Assembly (NCBI RefSeq): GCF_902167145.1
Contig: NC_050101.1
Span: 179,858,428 to 179,922,427 of the forward strand
Direction: 5' to 3'
Source: Zea mays
Taxonomy: Eukaryota > Streptophyta > Magnoliopsida > Poales > Poaceae
Length of the DNA: 64,000 nucleotides
Of this stretch, positions 47,016-57,956 are shown in pieces; positions within the stretch are counted from its first letter, which is position 1, and each line of letters starts with the position of its first letter. The notes beneath the pieces were generated by a model. It was not told where the DNA came from. It searched no databases and was given only the letters and a program-made list of their open reading frames with translations. Made by a program: the position numbers and the translations under genes.

Positions 47016-48795
47016 ACCCTGATGTGGAAGCTGGTTTGCCAGGACGCCAGAAACTCTTTGTAGCCACAAGAAATTGTTGTTTCACGACGACAGTTTCATA
47101 GTGTCTGGACTTCAGGATTGGGCGTATCTTCTTTATCATCTCTAACGTGTCTTTCAACACAAATCATCTTCCAGGTCTCAGTATTCTATCGATTTCAACC
47201 ACCACGTCGATGAGGTCACACCTGAATAAAAGACACAAATATCACCTCAAGTTTCTGACAGAATGGGCGCACAAACTTATAAAGGTGTGAGAATGCACCT
47301 GTTTGTAAGATTTCCAATGAGATTTCTCATGTGGAGAAGATCATAGGTACGAGGGTAGGTGTTGAAAGATTCGCACCAGTCATGAGAGCTCCAATCAAAC
47401 CTCTGTTGAAAATAAGTGGCAAGGTATCTGGTTGACCAATTGGCACAGCATTCATAACCCATAAAGGTTGATCAATGAGTGCTGCGGCAAACCTGGTTCA
47501 ACAAAAGAAGCTTGATTAGCATTCCCATCATGAAATGAAGTCTCCAATTAGTTTAATACCAAGTGATTGTTAACCAGATTGGCATAAACAAAAATCAGTG
47601 AGGTCTTTGGTACAAGTGTAACAGTGAGTTTCTGGGGTCTCTGCCTTACTGACTTTGCGGTAAGCCATAAAGTAATAGGATAAAAAAATGGAGTAACCAC
47701 TTAGGGCATTGCTGAAACAACTATAATTATATTCAAGGCTTCAGGGTATGATTCAGTATAAGTTATCCTAATTTCACTAAGAAAACAATCAGATTGAAAG
47801 GCAGCACCCTGCTTTATCAACATATGCTCGGCAGAGCTGCCAACCATTAAAAAAAGGAGACTGGAGTACAAAAAATCCATGTTAAATCATCCGTTTATAA
47901 CCCCTTGTGCTCCAGATGTATCAGAAACAATTGAAAGATATGGCGAGGTGCTCTACAAGCATTAATATTCATGTCATACAAATTGACTTTAACTATATAA
48001 GAGAAGAAGCATTAGAAATTTGCCTTAACTTACCCTCCAAACCCAGCATTCATGTCCATTACATTGCGAATGCTTGACCAATTAAATGGGAAGTCACTGA
48101 AATATACTTCTGAAATGAGTTGTTTCCAATACTTTGTATCAGCTTCAAACTTCTCTTTGTTAGAAGCAGAATCATCAGGTACACTTGCATAGCTAACATC
48201 AAGTCTTTCAGGCCATGGATCAGGCCAATTATATCTTTCATCTGAAGTGGTAATGTCAGTTGTGAAAAGACAACTATCAAGAGGAGCATACCTGCAAAAG
48301 AAAAAAACAAGGGCAATGGTATACATGACATTAGATAGAAAGATTGAATAGCACACATCATGTTAACACTATTTATCAGTGAACCAGTAAAGTTATAATC
48401 AGAAATACGCATTTGGAGGTGACAAGACAAGTTTAATAAGTTGTGACCTACCAAGGAAAGCGTGATCCATCTCTCTCAGAGCATAGAGGGGGCTCATTGG
48501 TCTTTCTTTCAGCATAGCAAGAATTCGATACTAGCTTTTGATATATAACAACTCCAATTCCATTGACATCTTGAGACTTTACCACTGTTCTCCAGCTGAT
48601 TGATTTAGTCAGAGTAACCATTGCTGCACAAGCAGAAACAGACATTTCAATTAGCATGGAAAAATATTCACCAAATGACAAAATTTAGATGAAATCTCTA
48701 GGATGTTGAATATTCTCGATAGAATATATGGCAACCCACGAACCATTCCAGTCATCTTGGTCTCTTTGCTCTTGACGGTAGACAGGGGTTGCAGA

Positions 48796-49366
48796 TGATG
48801 AGGACATCACTATGAGTACGACTACACCAACAGCACCTCAACATCAAGCGCCACTTCCTTCATTAGCTGGGCCAATCACTCGGGCCCGTGTCAGAGATCT
48901 TAACTTCGTCATTGTACTAAAGAATGAGGGCCCAGAAGAATAGACGACCAGCCCAACTATGGCCCATAGTGGACGACCTAGGGTTGGCCGCCCCTAGGGG
49001 CTGCGCCCCCTCTATATTTAAACAGGAGCTGCGCCTCCTTTGTTCTTCGAGTTTTGTTTTACATTAGCTTTAGCTACTCTCGAACACGTGCAAATCTGCG
49101 CTGTCTTCGTGTATTCAGAACTCCACTCTCGAGTAATAGATTAGATTGCTCGCATCTTTTTCTTGTTCGTTCTTCGATTGCGCACAGGAAACGATCTTCG
49201 TGATCAGGCCGATCTCGCACCAGCAAGGTCGGTAACCACAGGGAGTTGGTTCAGCAATTGCATTGGCGCCTCAGGCTTGCTCGTCGTAGTCGGATCGCAA
49301 GGGTCATCTTCCGCCAAATCGGAATTATCTCTACTCGCCGAAAGATCGGGCACCTCAGCTATATCA
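48796..49366 (+). repeat. 5' LTR of the CRM-like element
   Basis: 571 bp, TGATGAGGACATCAC...CAGCTATATCA. A likely TATA box (TCTATATTTAAAC) is at 49011-49023. Its first 150 bp repeat the coding end of integrase found in the 3' LTR. Confidence 0.95.
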
Positions 49367-49368
49367 AT

Positions 49369-49380
49369 TGGTATCAGATT
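49369..49380 (+). other. Primer-binding site of the CRM-like element
   Basis: TGGTATCAGATT follows the 5' LTR end after AT, matching the initiator-Met tRNA 3' end. Confidence 0.85.
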
Positions 49381-50633
49381 TCCAGGTTGATCGGTGAGTT
49401 TATCGAGTGTTTTTTTTCTCCTACAGTCCACAAAACCACATAAAAATTCAAGTTAGACCTTATACCAGCACCCTTTTGAGCCTCGCACCTTCTTTCATTA
49501 ATCTGCATTGTTGAATTTGTGTGCTTTCGCGTCATTTGTTGCTGGTCGCATTGTGTTTTTTCTCACCATCCTTCTTCTTCCTTGTTTTTCTCCTTCGGTT
49601 ACATCAAACCCTAGCACGTCGCAACCATCTTCCTTGTTTTTCTCATTCAGTTACATCAAACCCTAGCATGCCGCAACCATCTTCCTTGTTTCTCTCCTTC
49701 GGTTACATCAAACCGAGTCAACGCCACAAACCGAGTCAACGCCGCTTCCTTGTTTTTCTCCTTCGGTTACGTCAAAAAACAGAAACAAAAAAAAGAAGAA
49801 GAAGAAAAAGAAAGAGAAAGGATAGAACCAGAGAACAAACAAAAAAATAGGGAAAGGAAACAAAGCGGTTGTCTCATCTCGGTCGTTTTAACCATAACTT
49901 GAGGTACCTTCCTTAAACCGGGCATAACTTTTCGCTCGGTTGTCCAAAAAATCTGAAATTTTTACAGGAGCTTGTTGACACCATCCTGAGGACGACCAAA
50001 CTCACCTTCGGTCTGTTTGGGTTTCGATAAAATTGTCAAAAAAATTCAGGAAAATAAAGAAAAAAATTCGTCAAAGTTCTCGCACACTTTTCAGAGAACT
50101 TCCTGATTTTCTGTAGACCACATCTGAACTCTGTTTTAGGTGAAACTTCGTGTAGCTCCTATTTTGTTGCTTCTTGTGCTGAGAAAAATATCAAAAAAAA
50201 TCGTACAAAAAAGAAAAACAAAATCACATGTGATTCCTACTAGTGCCTTTTTGGCATCGCTAGTACAATATTTACGGTACTGCCATTCTGCTAGTTCCAT
50301 CCGTCCTTTGCACCTGTGGCCAGCAATATAATTTCGTATTTTGCACTATAATTCAACTTTGCATTATTGTTTGATCGTGCTAATCCTTGACTTGAGTGCA
50401 GCCTACCCAGAACTCCACATATTTCTACGACGAGCAGGTTTCTGTTTCTCCACGCAATCGCTCATCTAATCTTTCACCGGTTCCACCTGTTGATTGCAGT
50501 TCACCACTGTGGCTTGGTAAGAACGTATAAGAACTTGATAACAGCATTCCATTGAGCGAGCAAGTTGTCACCACCATTCCCCTGTTGTCGTCGGTTTTTT
50601 TCTCCTTTTGGTGTTTTGGTGTTTGCGCTAACT
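49381..50633 (+). other. Untranslated leader of the CRM-like element with tandem repeats
   Basis: A roughly 50-bp unit, CTTCCTTGTTTTTCTCCTTC then GGTTACATCAAACC, is repeated about four times between 49575 and 49780. A-rich and T-rich DNA follows to the gag ATG. No ORF with a recognisable domain is present. Confidence 0.7.
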
Positions 50634-53600
50634 ATGGCAGGAGCACACAACATGGTGGATGCCCAGTTGCAGGAAGTAAGGGGACAAGTTGATGGACTTG
50701 ATGCTGACATTAGGACGATGCATGAAAGGCTTGATTCAACGGTCACTTCGACGACCGAGCGTTTCAACCAACTTGACCTTGCTCAAACGGCGACTCGCAC
50801 CACACTCGACACCATCCTGGCACGCCTTGATGCGTTGACCACAAAGATGGAGCAGGAATACAGCGGTGACACTGAGCAGGACGATGGAGATCGCCGTGGT
50901 TGTGCACGCCGTGTGGTTCGTCATCCCCCTAATGACTTATTTTCTAAGATTAAATTTAAAATTCCATCTTTTAATGATAAATATGATCCTGCTGCATATC
51001 TTGATTGGGAATTGGAGGTAGAACAGAAATTTTCATGCATGATATTCCTGCTAATAGCCAAGTGAAGGTTGCCATTAGTGAATTTACTGTTTTTGCTTTA
51101 ATTTGGTGGCGTGAGTATAAACAAAAACTTCCCATTAACAGTGTCACTACTTGGACCCAATTAAAAACTGTCATGCGCCATAGATTTGTTCCTTCCTATT
51201 ATGCTGTGATTTGCTTAAAAAATGCAACGTTTTCAACAAGGTTCACAATCTGTTGAGGAATATTACCAGGAGTTACAAAAGGGTATGCTTCGTTGTGGTT
51301 TGGTTGAGTCGGATGACGCTGCTATGGCGTGTTTTTGTGGTGTTTGAACAGGGAAATTCAGGATATACTTGATTATAAGGATTATTTTGATATAACCACA
51401 TTGTTTGAATATGCTTGCAAAGCTAAACGTGAAGTGCAGGGACGACGATCAAAGACATATACTAACTCTTTTGCAGGCCGGGGTCCGACACACAGCTCAA
51501 CTCCTTCCAGCCCTGCACCTTCTACGCCTAGCACTACACTGCGCACAGGGACGACCAAGCCAGCGGCGCCCCCTGCCAAAGGCGCCGCTTCTTCCACAGG
51601 ACGTACACGGGATATTCAGTGCCATCGTTGCAGAGGGTTTGGGCACATGATTCGGGACTGTCCAAACAAGCATACCTTGCTTATACGTGACAATGGTGAG
51701 TACTCTTCAGCCAGTGATTCTGAGGAAACTAGTCATGCTATGATTGCCACTAACCATGCAGAAAATGAGGAAGTCCACGTTGATCCCATCGACGCCGATA
51801 GGTATGAGAGTCTTGTTGTGCAGCGTGTTCTCAGCACACGAGTTGCCCAGGCCAAAACAAATCAGCGACACACTCTATTCCATACCAAGGGCGTTGTGCA
51901 CGAACGGTCGATTCGCATCATCATCGATAGTGGCAGCTGCAACAATTTGGCAAGTACAACGTTGGTAGAGAAATTATCCTTGCCCACTCGCACACACCCA
52001 CATCCGTATCACATTCAATGGCTTAATGATGGTGGTAAAATAAAGGTAACACGTTCGGTACGTGTCCCCTTTTCGCTAGGTTCTTATTCTGATTACGTTG
52101 ATTGCGATGTCATTCCTATGGAAGCATGCTCTTTGTTATTGGGTTGACCTTGGCAATATGATACTGATAGTTTACATCATGGTCGTTCAAATCATTATTC
52201 TTTCATGTTTAAAGGCCAGAAAATAATTATACATCCAATGACCCCTGACCAAATTTTGAAAGATGACCTTACTAGGGCTGCTAAAACTGCACAACAAGTC
52301 AAATCGACATCAGCCGCACCTATTAAATCTGAAATCAAGTTGCACTCTCCTGTTTTACTTGCTACACGTGCTGATTTTGATGATCTCCATGAAGCTCATA
52401 TGCCCTGTTATGCACTTGTATGCTCGCGCATGCTTGTTCCGCTTGATGATGCACCGTCTTTGGATATACCCCCTGCTGTTGTTAACCTTTTGCAGGAGTA
52501 TGCTGATGTTTTTCCTACGGACTTACCACCGGGTCTTCCTCCCCTCCGTGGCATTGAGCATCAGATCGATCTCATCCCCAGCGCTTCTCTTCCGAACCGT
52601 GCCCTGTACCGTACAAATCCAGATGAGACGAAGGAGATCCAGCGCCAGGTGCAGACGCTGCTTGATAAAGGTTACATTTGTGAGTCTCTTAGCCCTTGCT
52701 CGGTTCCTGTTTTACTCGTTCCAAAGAAAGATGGGTCATGGCGTATGTGCGTAGATTATCGTGCTATTAATAACATCACAGTTCGTTATCGATATCCTAT
52801 TCCACGCCTTGATGATATGTTAGATGAGTTTAGTGGTGCCGTTATTTTCTCTAAGGTTGATTTGCGTAGCGGTTACCATCAGATTAGAATGAAACTCGGT
52901 GATGAATAGAAAACGGCTTTTAAAACGAAATTTGGTTTATATGAATGGTTGGTTATGCCATTTGGATTGACTAATGCTCCCAGCACCTTTATGCGTTTAA
53001 TGAACGAAGTTCTACGGGCCTTCATAGGTTTGTTTGTTGTTGTTTATTTCGATGATATCCTTATTTACAGCAAGTCTATAGAGGAGCATTTAGAACATTT
53101 GCGTGCTGTTTTTGATACTTTGTGTGCTGCTCACTTGTTTGGTAACATGGAAAAGTGCACATTTTGCACGCAACGTGTCTCGTTTCTTGGTTATGTGGTT
53201 ACTCCGCAGGGCATTGAGGTGGATAGCAGCAAGATTGCTGCCATTCGGGAGTGGCCTACACCGACGACGGTCACACAAATTCGGAGTTTTCTTGGACTTG
53301 CCGGCTTCTACCGCAGATTTGTTCGTGATTTTAGCTCCATTGCAGCGCCTCTACATGAGCTTACAAAGAAAGATGTGCCGTTTGCTTGGAGTGATTCGCA
53401 GGAGGTAGCGTTCAGCACTTTGAAAGATAAGTTAACCCAAGCTCCCCTCTTACAATTGCCTGATTTTAATAAAGTTTTTGAGCTTGAATGCGATGCTAGC
53501 GGTATTGGGCTAGGTGCTGTTTTGTTACAAGAAGGAAAACCAGTTGCTTATTTTAGTGAAAAATTAAGCGGTGCTAGTCTGAAATATTCTACTTATGATA

Positions 53601-55264
53601 AGGAGCTTTACGCTTTAGTGCGCACTTTGCATACATGGCAACACTATCTTTGGCATCGTGAGTTCATAATTCATTCTGATCATGAGGCTTTAAAACATAT
53701 TCGTACCCAAACAAATCTGAACCGTCGTCATGCTAAATGGGTCGAATTCATTGAGTCCTTTCCTTACATTATTAGACACAAGAACGGGAAGGACAATGTT
53801 ATTGCTGATGCTTTGTCTCGTCGCTATACCATGCTGTCACAGTTAGATTTTAAAATCTTTGGTTTGCACACTGTGAAGGATCAATATGTTGACGATGCTG
53901 ATTTTAAAGATGCTTTCGGCCATTGTATTAATGGGATACCATGGGGCAAATTTCACATACAGGATGGGTTCCTGTTTCGCGCTAACAAGTTGTGTGTTCC
54001 AGCTAGCTCGGTTCGTCTTTTGTTGTTATAGGAAGCGCATGGAGGCGGTCTCATGGGGCATTTTGGCGTCTACAAGACGCATGAGGTGTTGGCTGCCCAC
54101 TTCTTTTGGCCTCGGATGCGCGCTGATGTTGAGCGCCTTGTTGCACGCTGCACTACTTGTCAGAAAGCTAAGTCACGGTTGAACAATCATGGTTTGTATA
54201 TGCCTTTGCCTGTCCCTTCTTCTCCTTGGCTTGATATTTCTATGGACTTTGTTTTGGTCTTGCCTAGAACTAAGAAGAGGAGGGATAGTATTTTTGTGGT
54301 TGTTGATAGATTCTCTAAAATGGCTCACTTTATACCTTGTCATAAAACTGATGATGCTAGCATTGTTGCTGAATTGTTCTTTAGAGAAATTATTCGTTTA
54401 CATGGTATTCCAAAAACAATTGTCTCTAATCGCGATGCTAAGTTTTTAAGCCATTTTTGGAGATCTCTTTGGAATAAATTAGGAACTAAATTGTTGTTTA
54501 GCACTACTTGTCACCCTCAGACTGATGGACAAACTGAGGTAGTAAATAGAACTTTATCTACCATGCTTAGGGTTGTTTTAGACAAGAATTTGAGACGTTG
54601 GGAGGATTGCTTGCCTCAAGTTGAATTTGCTTACAATCATGCCATGCATTCTTCTACAAAGATGTGCCCTTTCGAGATTGTTTATGGTTACATCCCTAGG
54701 GCACCTATTGATTTGATTTCACTTAATGCTGCGAACGCCCCACATGTAGATGCTGCTGCACATGTTGAACAAATGATTACCATACATGAACAAACGAAAC
54801 AGAACATTGCTGCTACTAATGCAAAAAATCAGGTTGCTGGTAGTAAAGGAAGAAAACTTGTTACTTTTGAGCCAGGTGATATGGTTTGGTTGCACTTGAG
54901 AAAGGATCGGTTTCCTACTTTGCGCCGTTCTAAATTAATGCCTCGTGCTGCTGGTCCTTTTAAGGTGCTAACAAAGATTAATGATAATGCTTATATCCTT
55001 GACCTGCCTGCGGAATTTGGTGTTTTCACTAGTTTTAATGTTGCAGATTTAAAACCATATATGGCCGAGGATGAGGAGTTGCCATCGAGGACGACTTCAC
55101 TTCAAGAAGGGGAGGATGATGAGGACATCACTATGAGTACGACTACACCAGCAGCACCTCAATATCAAGCGTCACTTCCTTCATTAGCTGGGCCAATCAC
55201 TCGGGCCCGTGCCAGAGATCTTAACTTCGTCATTGTACTAAAGAATGAGGGCACAGAAGAATAG
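50634..55264 (+). pseudogene. Gag-pol of the CRM-like element (broken)
   Basis: Gag begins MAGAHNMVDAQLQEVRG at 50634, with IKFKIPSFNDKYDPAAYLDW in the capsid region. Frame changes occur near 51040 and between 51200 and 51345. From 51346 on one frame holds the zinc knuckle CHRCRGFGHMIRDC (51619-51660), protease IIIDSGSCNNLAS (about 51915), RT ([23 protein letters not shown] at 53036-53071), RNase H ([15 protein letters not shown]), and integrase (54053-55264: the CTTCQKAK zinc region, MDFVLVLP, HPQTDGQTEVVNRTL). Stops lie at 52145 (TGA after LLLG), 52907 (TAG after GDE) and 54029 (TAG). SNRDAKF replaces the usual SDRD in integrase. The last 49 codons lie in the 3' LTR and carry the CR-like motif GPITRARARDLN. 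Confidence 0.9.
55103..55116 (+). other. Polypurine tract of the CRM-like element
   Basis: AGAAGGGGAGGA lies directly before the 3' LTR start TGATGAGG, inside the integrase coding sequence. Confidence 0.8.
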
Positions 55265-55687
55265 ACGACCAGCCCAACTGTGGCCCATAGTGGACGACCT
55301 AGGGTTGGCCGCCCCTAGGGGCTGCGCCCCCTCTCTATTTAAACAGGAGCTGCGCCTCCTTTGTTCTTCGAGTTTTGTTTTACATTAGCTTTAGCTACTC
55401 TCGAACACGTGCAAATCTACGCTGTCTTCGTGTATTCAGAACTCCACCCTCGAGTAATAGATTAGATTGCTTGCATCTTTTTCTTGTTCGTTCTTCGATT
55501 GCGCACATGAAACGATCTTCGTGATCAGGCCGATCTTGCATCAGCAAGGTCGGTAACCACAGGGAGTTGGTTCAGCGATTGCATTGGCGCCTCGGGCTTG
55601 CTCGTCGTAGTCGGATCGCAAGGGTCATCTTCCGCCAAATCGGAATTATCTCTACTCGCCGAAAGATCGGGCACCTCAGCTATATCA
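55117..55687 (+). repeat. 3' LTR of the CRM-like element
   Basis: 571 bp, the same length as the 5' LTR, with about 15 single-base differences and no length change seen by eye. It encodes the integrase C-terminus up to the stop codon at 55262-55264. Confidence 0.95.
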
Positions 55688-56604
55688 GCAGACCAAATGA
55701 AATATCCTCCAGGCCTCAGTACTCTATTAAGCTCCAACAATGGTTTTCCACCTGCCATTCAAAGTGGAAGATTAATTAAACAAAAAATCAAGGAAAATAA
55801 GGATGCATTATTTTGGCTTTTATGAATATTGTGAAGAAATAGAATACTTGCCATTTGCATACCAATGGACCCTGCACCTTGCACAGTGTACAACATCGAA
55901 CACATTATCAGGAAACAGAAGCTTTTGTGTTCCAATTACTGCTATAAATGCTGGAATTCCACGCTCTAGGGCAAACTGTATCTGAGCCTCATGCTCGTCT
56001 TTTGGGGCAAATGACATAGTAATGGCATTCCTGTCAAGCAGGTATCCACCAAAGCTGGCAACACCACATCCAACATCCAAGACAGTTCTTGTGCGCCTTC
56101 CCCATTGTATGGTTGGCATAATCTAAAGATGAAATTATCAACATTAGGTCACAAGGAAATAACAAAACAGCAAGTTGTTACAAAACTTATCTACTCGAGT
56201 ATAGAATGACTAAACCCCAGCATACGAGATTATATTTAGCAACTCAAGCAAGGCCTTTATGTTCAAACCTGACCAGCAAAGACTCAAATGACATTGAACA
56301 AACTGAGCAGCGAGCAAGGCTGTGAAATTTATCAAAGGAAACACACAATAGAAACATCTCAATTCACACGATGCGTGCAACTCACTTGTCTATCAAAGTA
56401 CTTAACAAAATTCCTCTGCAGAGTTAAGCTGTCCCAACAAACTGAATGTTTACCTGTTCAACAAACTGAATGTATCTTCCCACGCCATCTTTGAATTGAG
56501 TTCCACCTCCAGGAAAAACAAGATAATCACCAAATCTTGTAACCCAGTTCTGATCTTTCTTATACTCCACCAGCTTTGGGTGAGGGACGTTGTTGTACCA
56601 AATC

Positions 56605-56982
56605 CTGGCGCGAATCGCGGCGCCCGTGGATCACGCGTTTGCGGTTGGCGGCGGGATGGAGGCGGGATGGCGCGAATCGCGTGCGGTGTATAGGTGTGCG
56701 GGCGGGGTTTTCGGCGACCTTTGCGGCGGGGGTGGGCGGAGGGCGAGCGTAGGCGTGCGGCGCAACGCGGCCGCGACGAAGACGGAGGTCGGGTGGGGCC
56801 GCGACGAAAACGGTTGCCGGGGGGATGGAGGCGGGATGGCGCGAATTGCGGGCGTTCGGGGCGTGCGGGTGTGGTTGTCGGCGAGCTTTGCGGAGGGGGC
56901 GGGGCGAGGCGAGGTTATCCGGGGCGAGGCGAGGTTATCCGGGGTGGGGGCGGTCTACAGACGGGTCTTAATGTAGTACAGA
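56605..56982 (-). other. GC-rich 5' region of Helitron D
   Basis: It contains repeated GGCGGGATGGCGCGAAT and GGGGCGAGGCGAGGTTATCC (twice, 56900-56942) units like those in Helitron C. Open frames in this part reflect GC bias. Its end at 56982 lies about 1 kb upstream of the Notchless start codon. Confidence 0.6.
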
Positions 56983-57956
56983 TTTTCATAATTATAAGCC
57001 GCCTGCGCTGCGCCGCCGGTTGCCCCCTCACTTCGCGTGCTCCATTCCCATCTCCCCCCTCCCTGCGCGCAGCCGCACACCACCAACACCTTTCACCAGA
57101 CGCCGCCGCCGCCACCCCCCATCCCTGTCCCGTCCCGCGCGCGGCCGCCACATCCGTCCGGGCATCCTCGTCTCCCCAGCCCCGCTGCCGCAGGTGAGCT
57201 ACGCCTCCTCCTCGCTTTCTCCTCCTTTTCCTTCCTTCCTGTGCTGGCGCCTCCTCCTCTCTTTATCGCTGGATTCGGCGCTGAAAATTCGATGGAGGGA
57301 AACGCCTTGGCTCTAGGGATGCCCGCGGATGCTACTTGTGCGTGCATGCGTTGCAACTCTGGCACCGATTCCGTTCCTTCCTTGCGGCGGCGGCGGAAAA
57401 ACAGGAGCTTCTCCATCCTTCCCTTCGTTCGTGCTCTTCTTCTTGTTATTCCGTTTATCGGTCTGGCGCAGAAAGAAACAAGAGATGAGGTCTAGTCTGC
57501 TACCGGAGTCCCCGTACGTACCCAGTGCTCCGCGGCTTCGGCAGGGGTGCTGCTGGCTGCAGACGCTGATCTGTATCCACCGGTCACCGCCGTTCGTGTT
57601 TCTCCATGTAAACGGTGGAGGATTTTGTGTCTGTTGGCTGCTGCTTCCAATGCGCTCCACGAGAGACGAGACCCTCTCTGCCAGTTCCCTCGTGTTTCAA
57701 AACAGAGCTCGAGTTCAAATTGCTTATTTAGTTTCTTTTTTCTCTTCTTACTTATTGACAACTTGTTCACAGGGTTCATCAGCAGAAGCTGCTTGCACCG
57801 CCGCCGCCGCCCTCTTCCTGTTCTACTGGTACGCTCGCTCACTTGCATCGGTTTCTTCTCTTCCCACGCTTCTATTCAGAGCATAACAGTTGCTAATCCC
57901 CTTGTTGCGCTAGCTTAATCTTAGATTTTGCTTCGGGTTCGGCTAAATTTCGTCGG
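56983..57956 (+). promoter_or_regulatory. Promoter/5' UTR region of the Notchless gene
   Basis: A CT-rich, GC-rich stretch (57005-57190) typical of a grass 5' UTR leads to CCGCAG/GTGAGCTACG, a strong splice donor at 57193. A possible acceptor (TTAATCTTAG, 57922) lies shortly before the ATG, so a 5'-UTR intron of about 0.7 kb is likely. I see no clear TATA box. The region between contains chance open frames on both strands. The Helitron 5' end abuts this region on the left. Confidence 0.5.

Larger units (their letters stand above)
48796..55687 (+). mobile_element. Complete gypsy element of CRM-like type
   Basis: The element has two 571-bp LTRs (48796-49366 and 55117-55687) that differ at about 15 positions by eye (about 97.4% identity). 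It also has a Met-tRNA primer site, a polypurine tract and the 5-bp duplication GCAGA (48791-48795 and 55688-55692). The order gag, protease, RT, RNase H, integrase is that of Ty3/gypsy. The integrase frame continues into the 3' LTR and ends with a GPITRARARDLN motif, a feature of the CRM (centromeric) chromoviruses. It is inserted in a PMT exon. Internal stops and frameshifts make it defective despite its youth. Confidence 0.9.
47016..56604 (-). pseudogene. PMT-type methyltransferase, 5'-truncated and broken, split by a CRM-like element
   Basis: Exons on the minus strand: 56604-56454 (IWYNNVPHPKLVEYKKDQNW), 56122-55852 ([20 protein letters not shown], the SAM-binding motif), 55751-55688 plus 48795-48744 (LELNRVLRPGGYFIWSA, then TPVYRQEQRDQDDW), 48623-48452, 48291-48034, about 47500-47280 and about 47222-47016. 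PMT proteins are Golgi type II membrane methyltransferases linked to pectin or wall methylation. The membrane anchor and N-terminal half are missing. A frameshift near 47390 (GLIGA/HDWCESF), a TGA in place of Trp in ILRPGR.FVLKD (about 47170), and the retrotransposon inside the third exon disable it. The intron after 55852 has a GC donor (GCAAGT). The last codons GKPASTSG then TGA look like the native end. Confidence 0.88.
45159..56982 (-). mobile_element. Helitron-like element D that captured the PMT gene (probable)
   Basis: At 56982 the minus strand reads A then TCTGTACTAC and ATTAAGACCCG, TGTAGACCGCCCCC, a decayed version of the Helitron C start, with the A before it. GC-rich Helitron-type DNA (56605-56982) leads into PMT exons, whose acceptor junction CCAG/GATTTGG is at 56604. 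The 3' end is probably one of the two hairpin ends near 45159 or 45275. If so, Helitron C sits inside D near its terminus. Limits on the left are uncertain. Confidence 0.5.

Noticed and set aside
57005..57920. Open frames of 100-185 codons just upstream of Notchless
   Set aside because: They overlap in several frames, cross the probable 5'-UTR intron donor at 57193 and show no domain.
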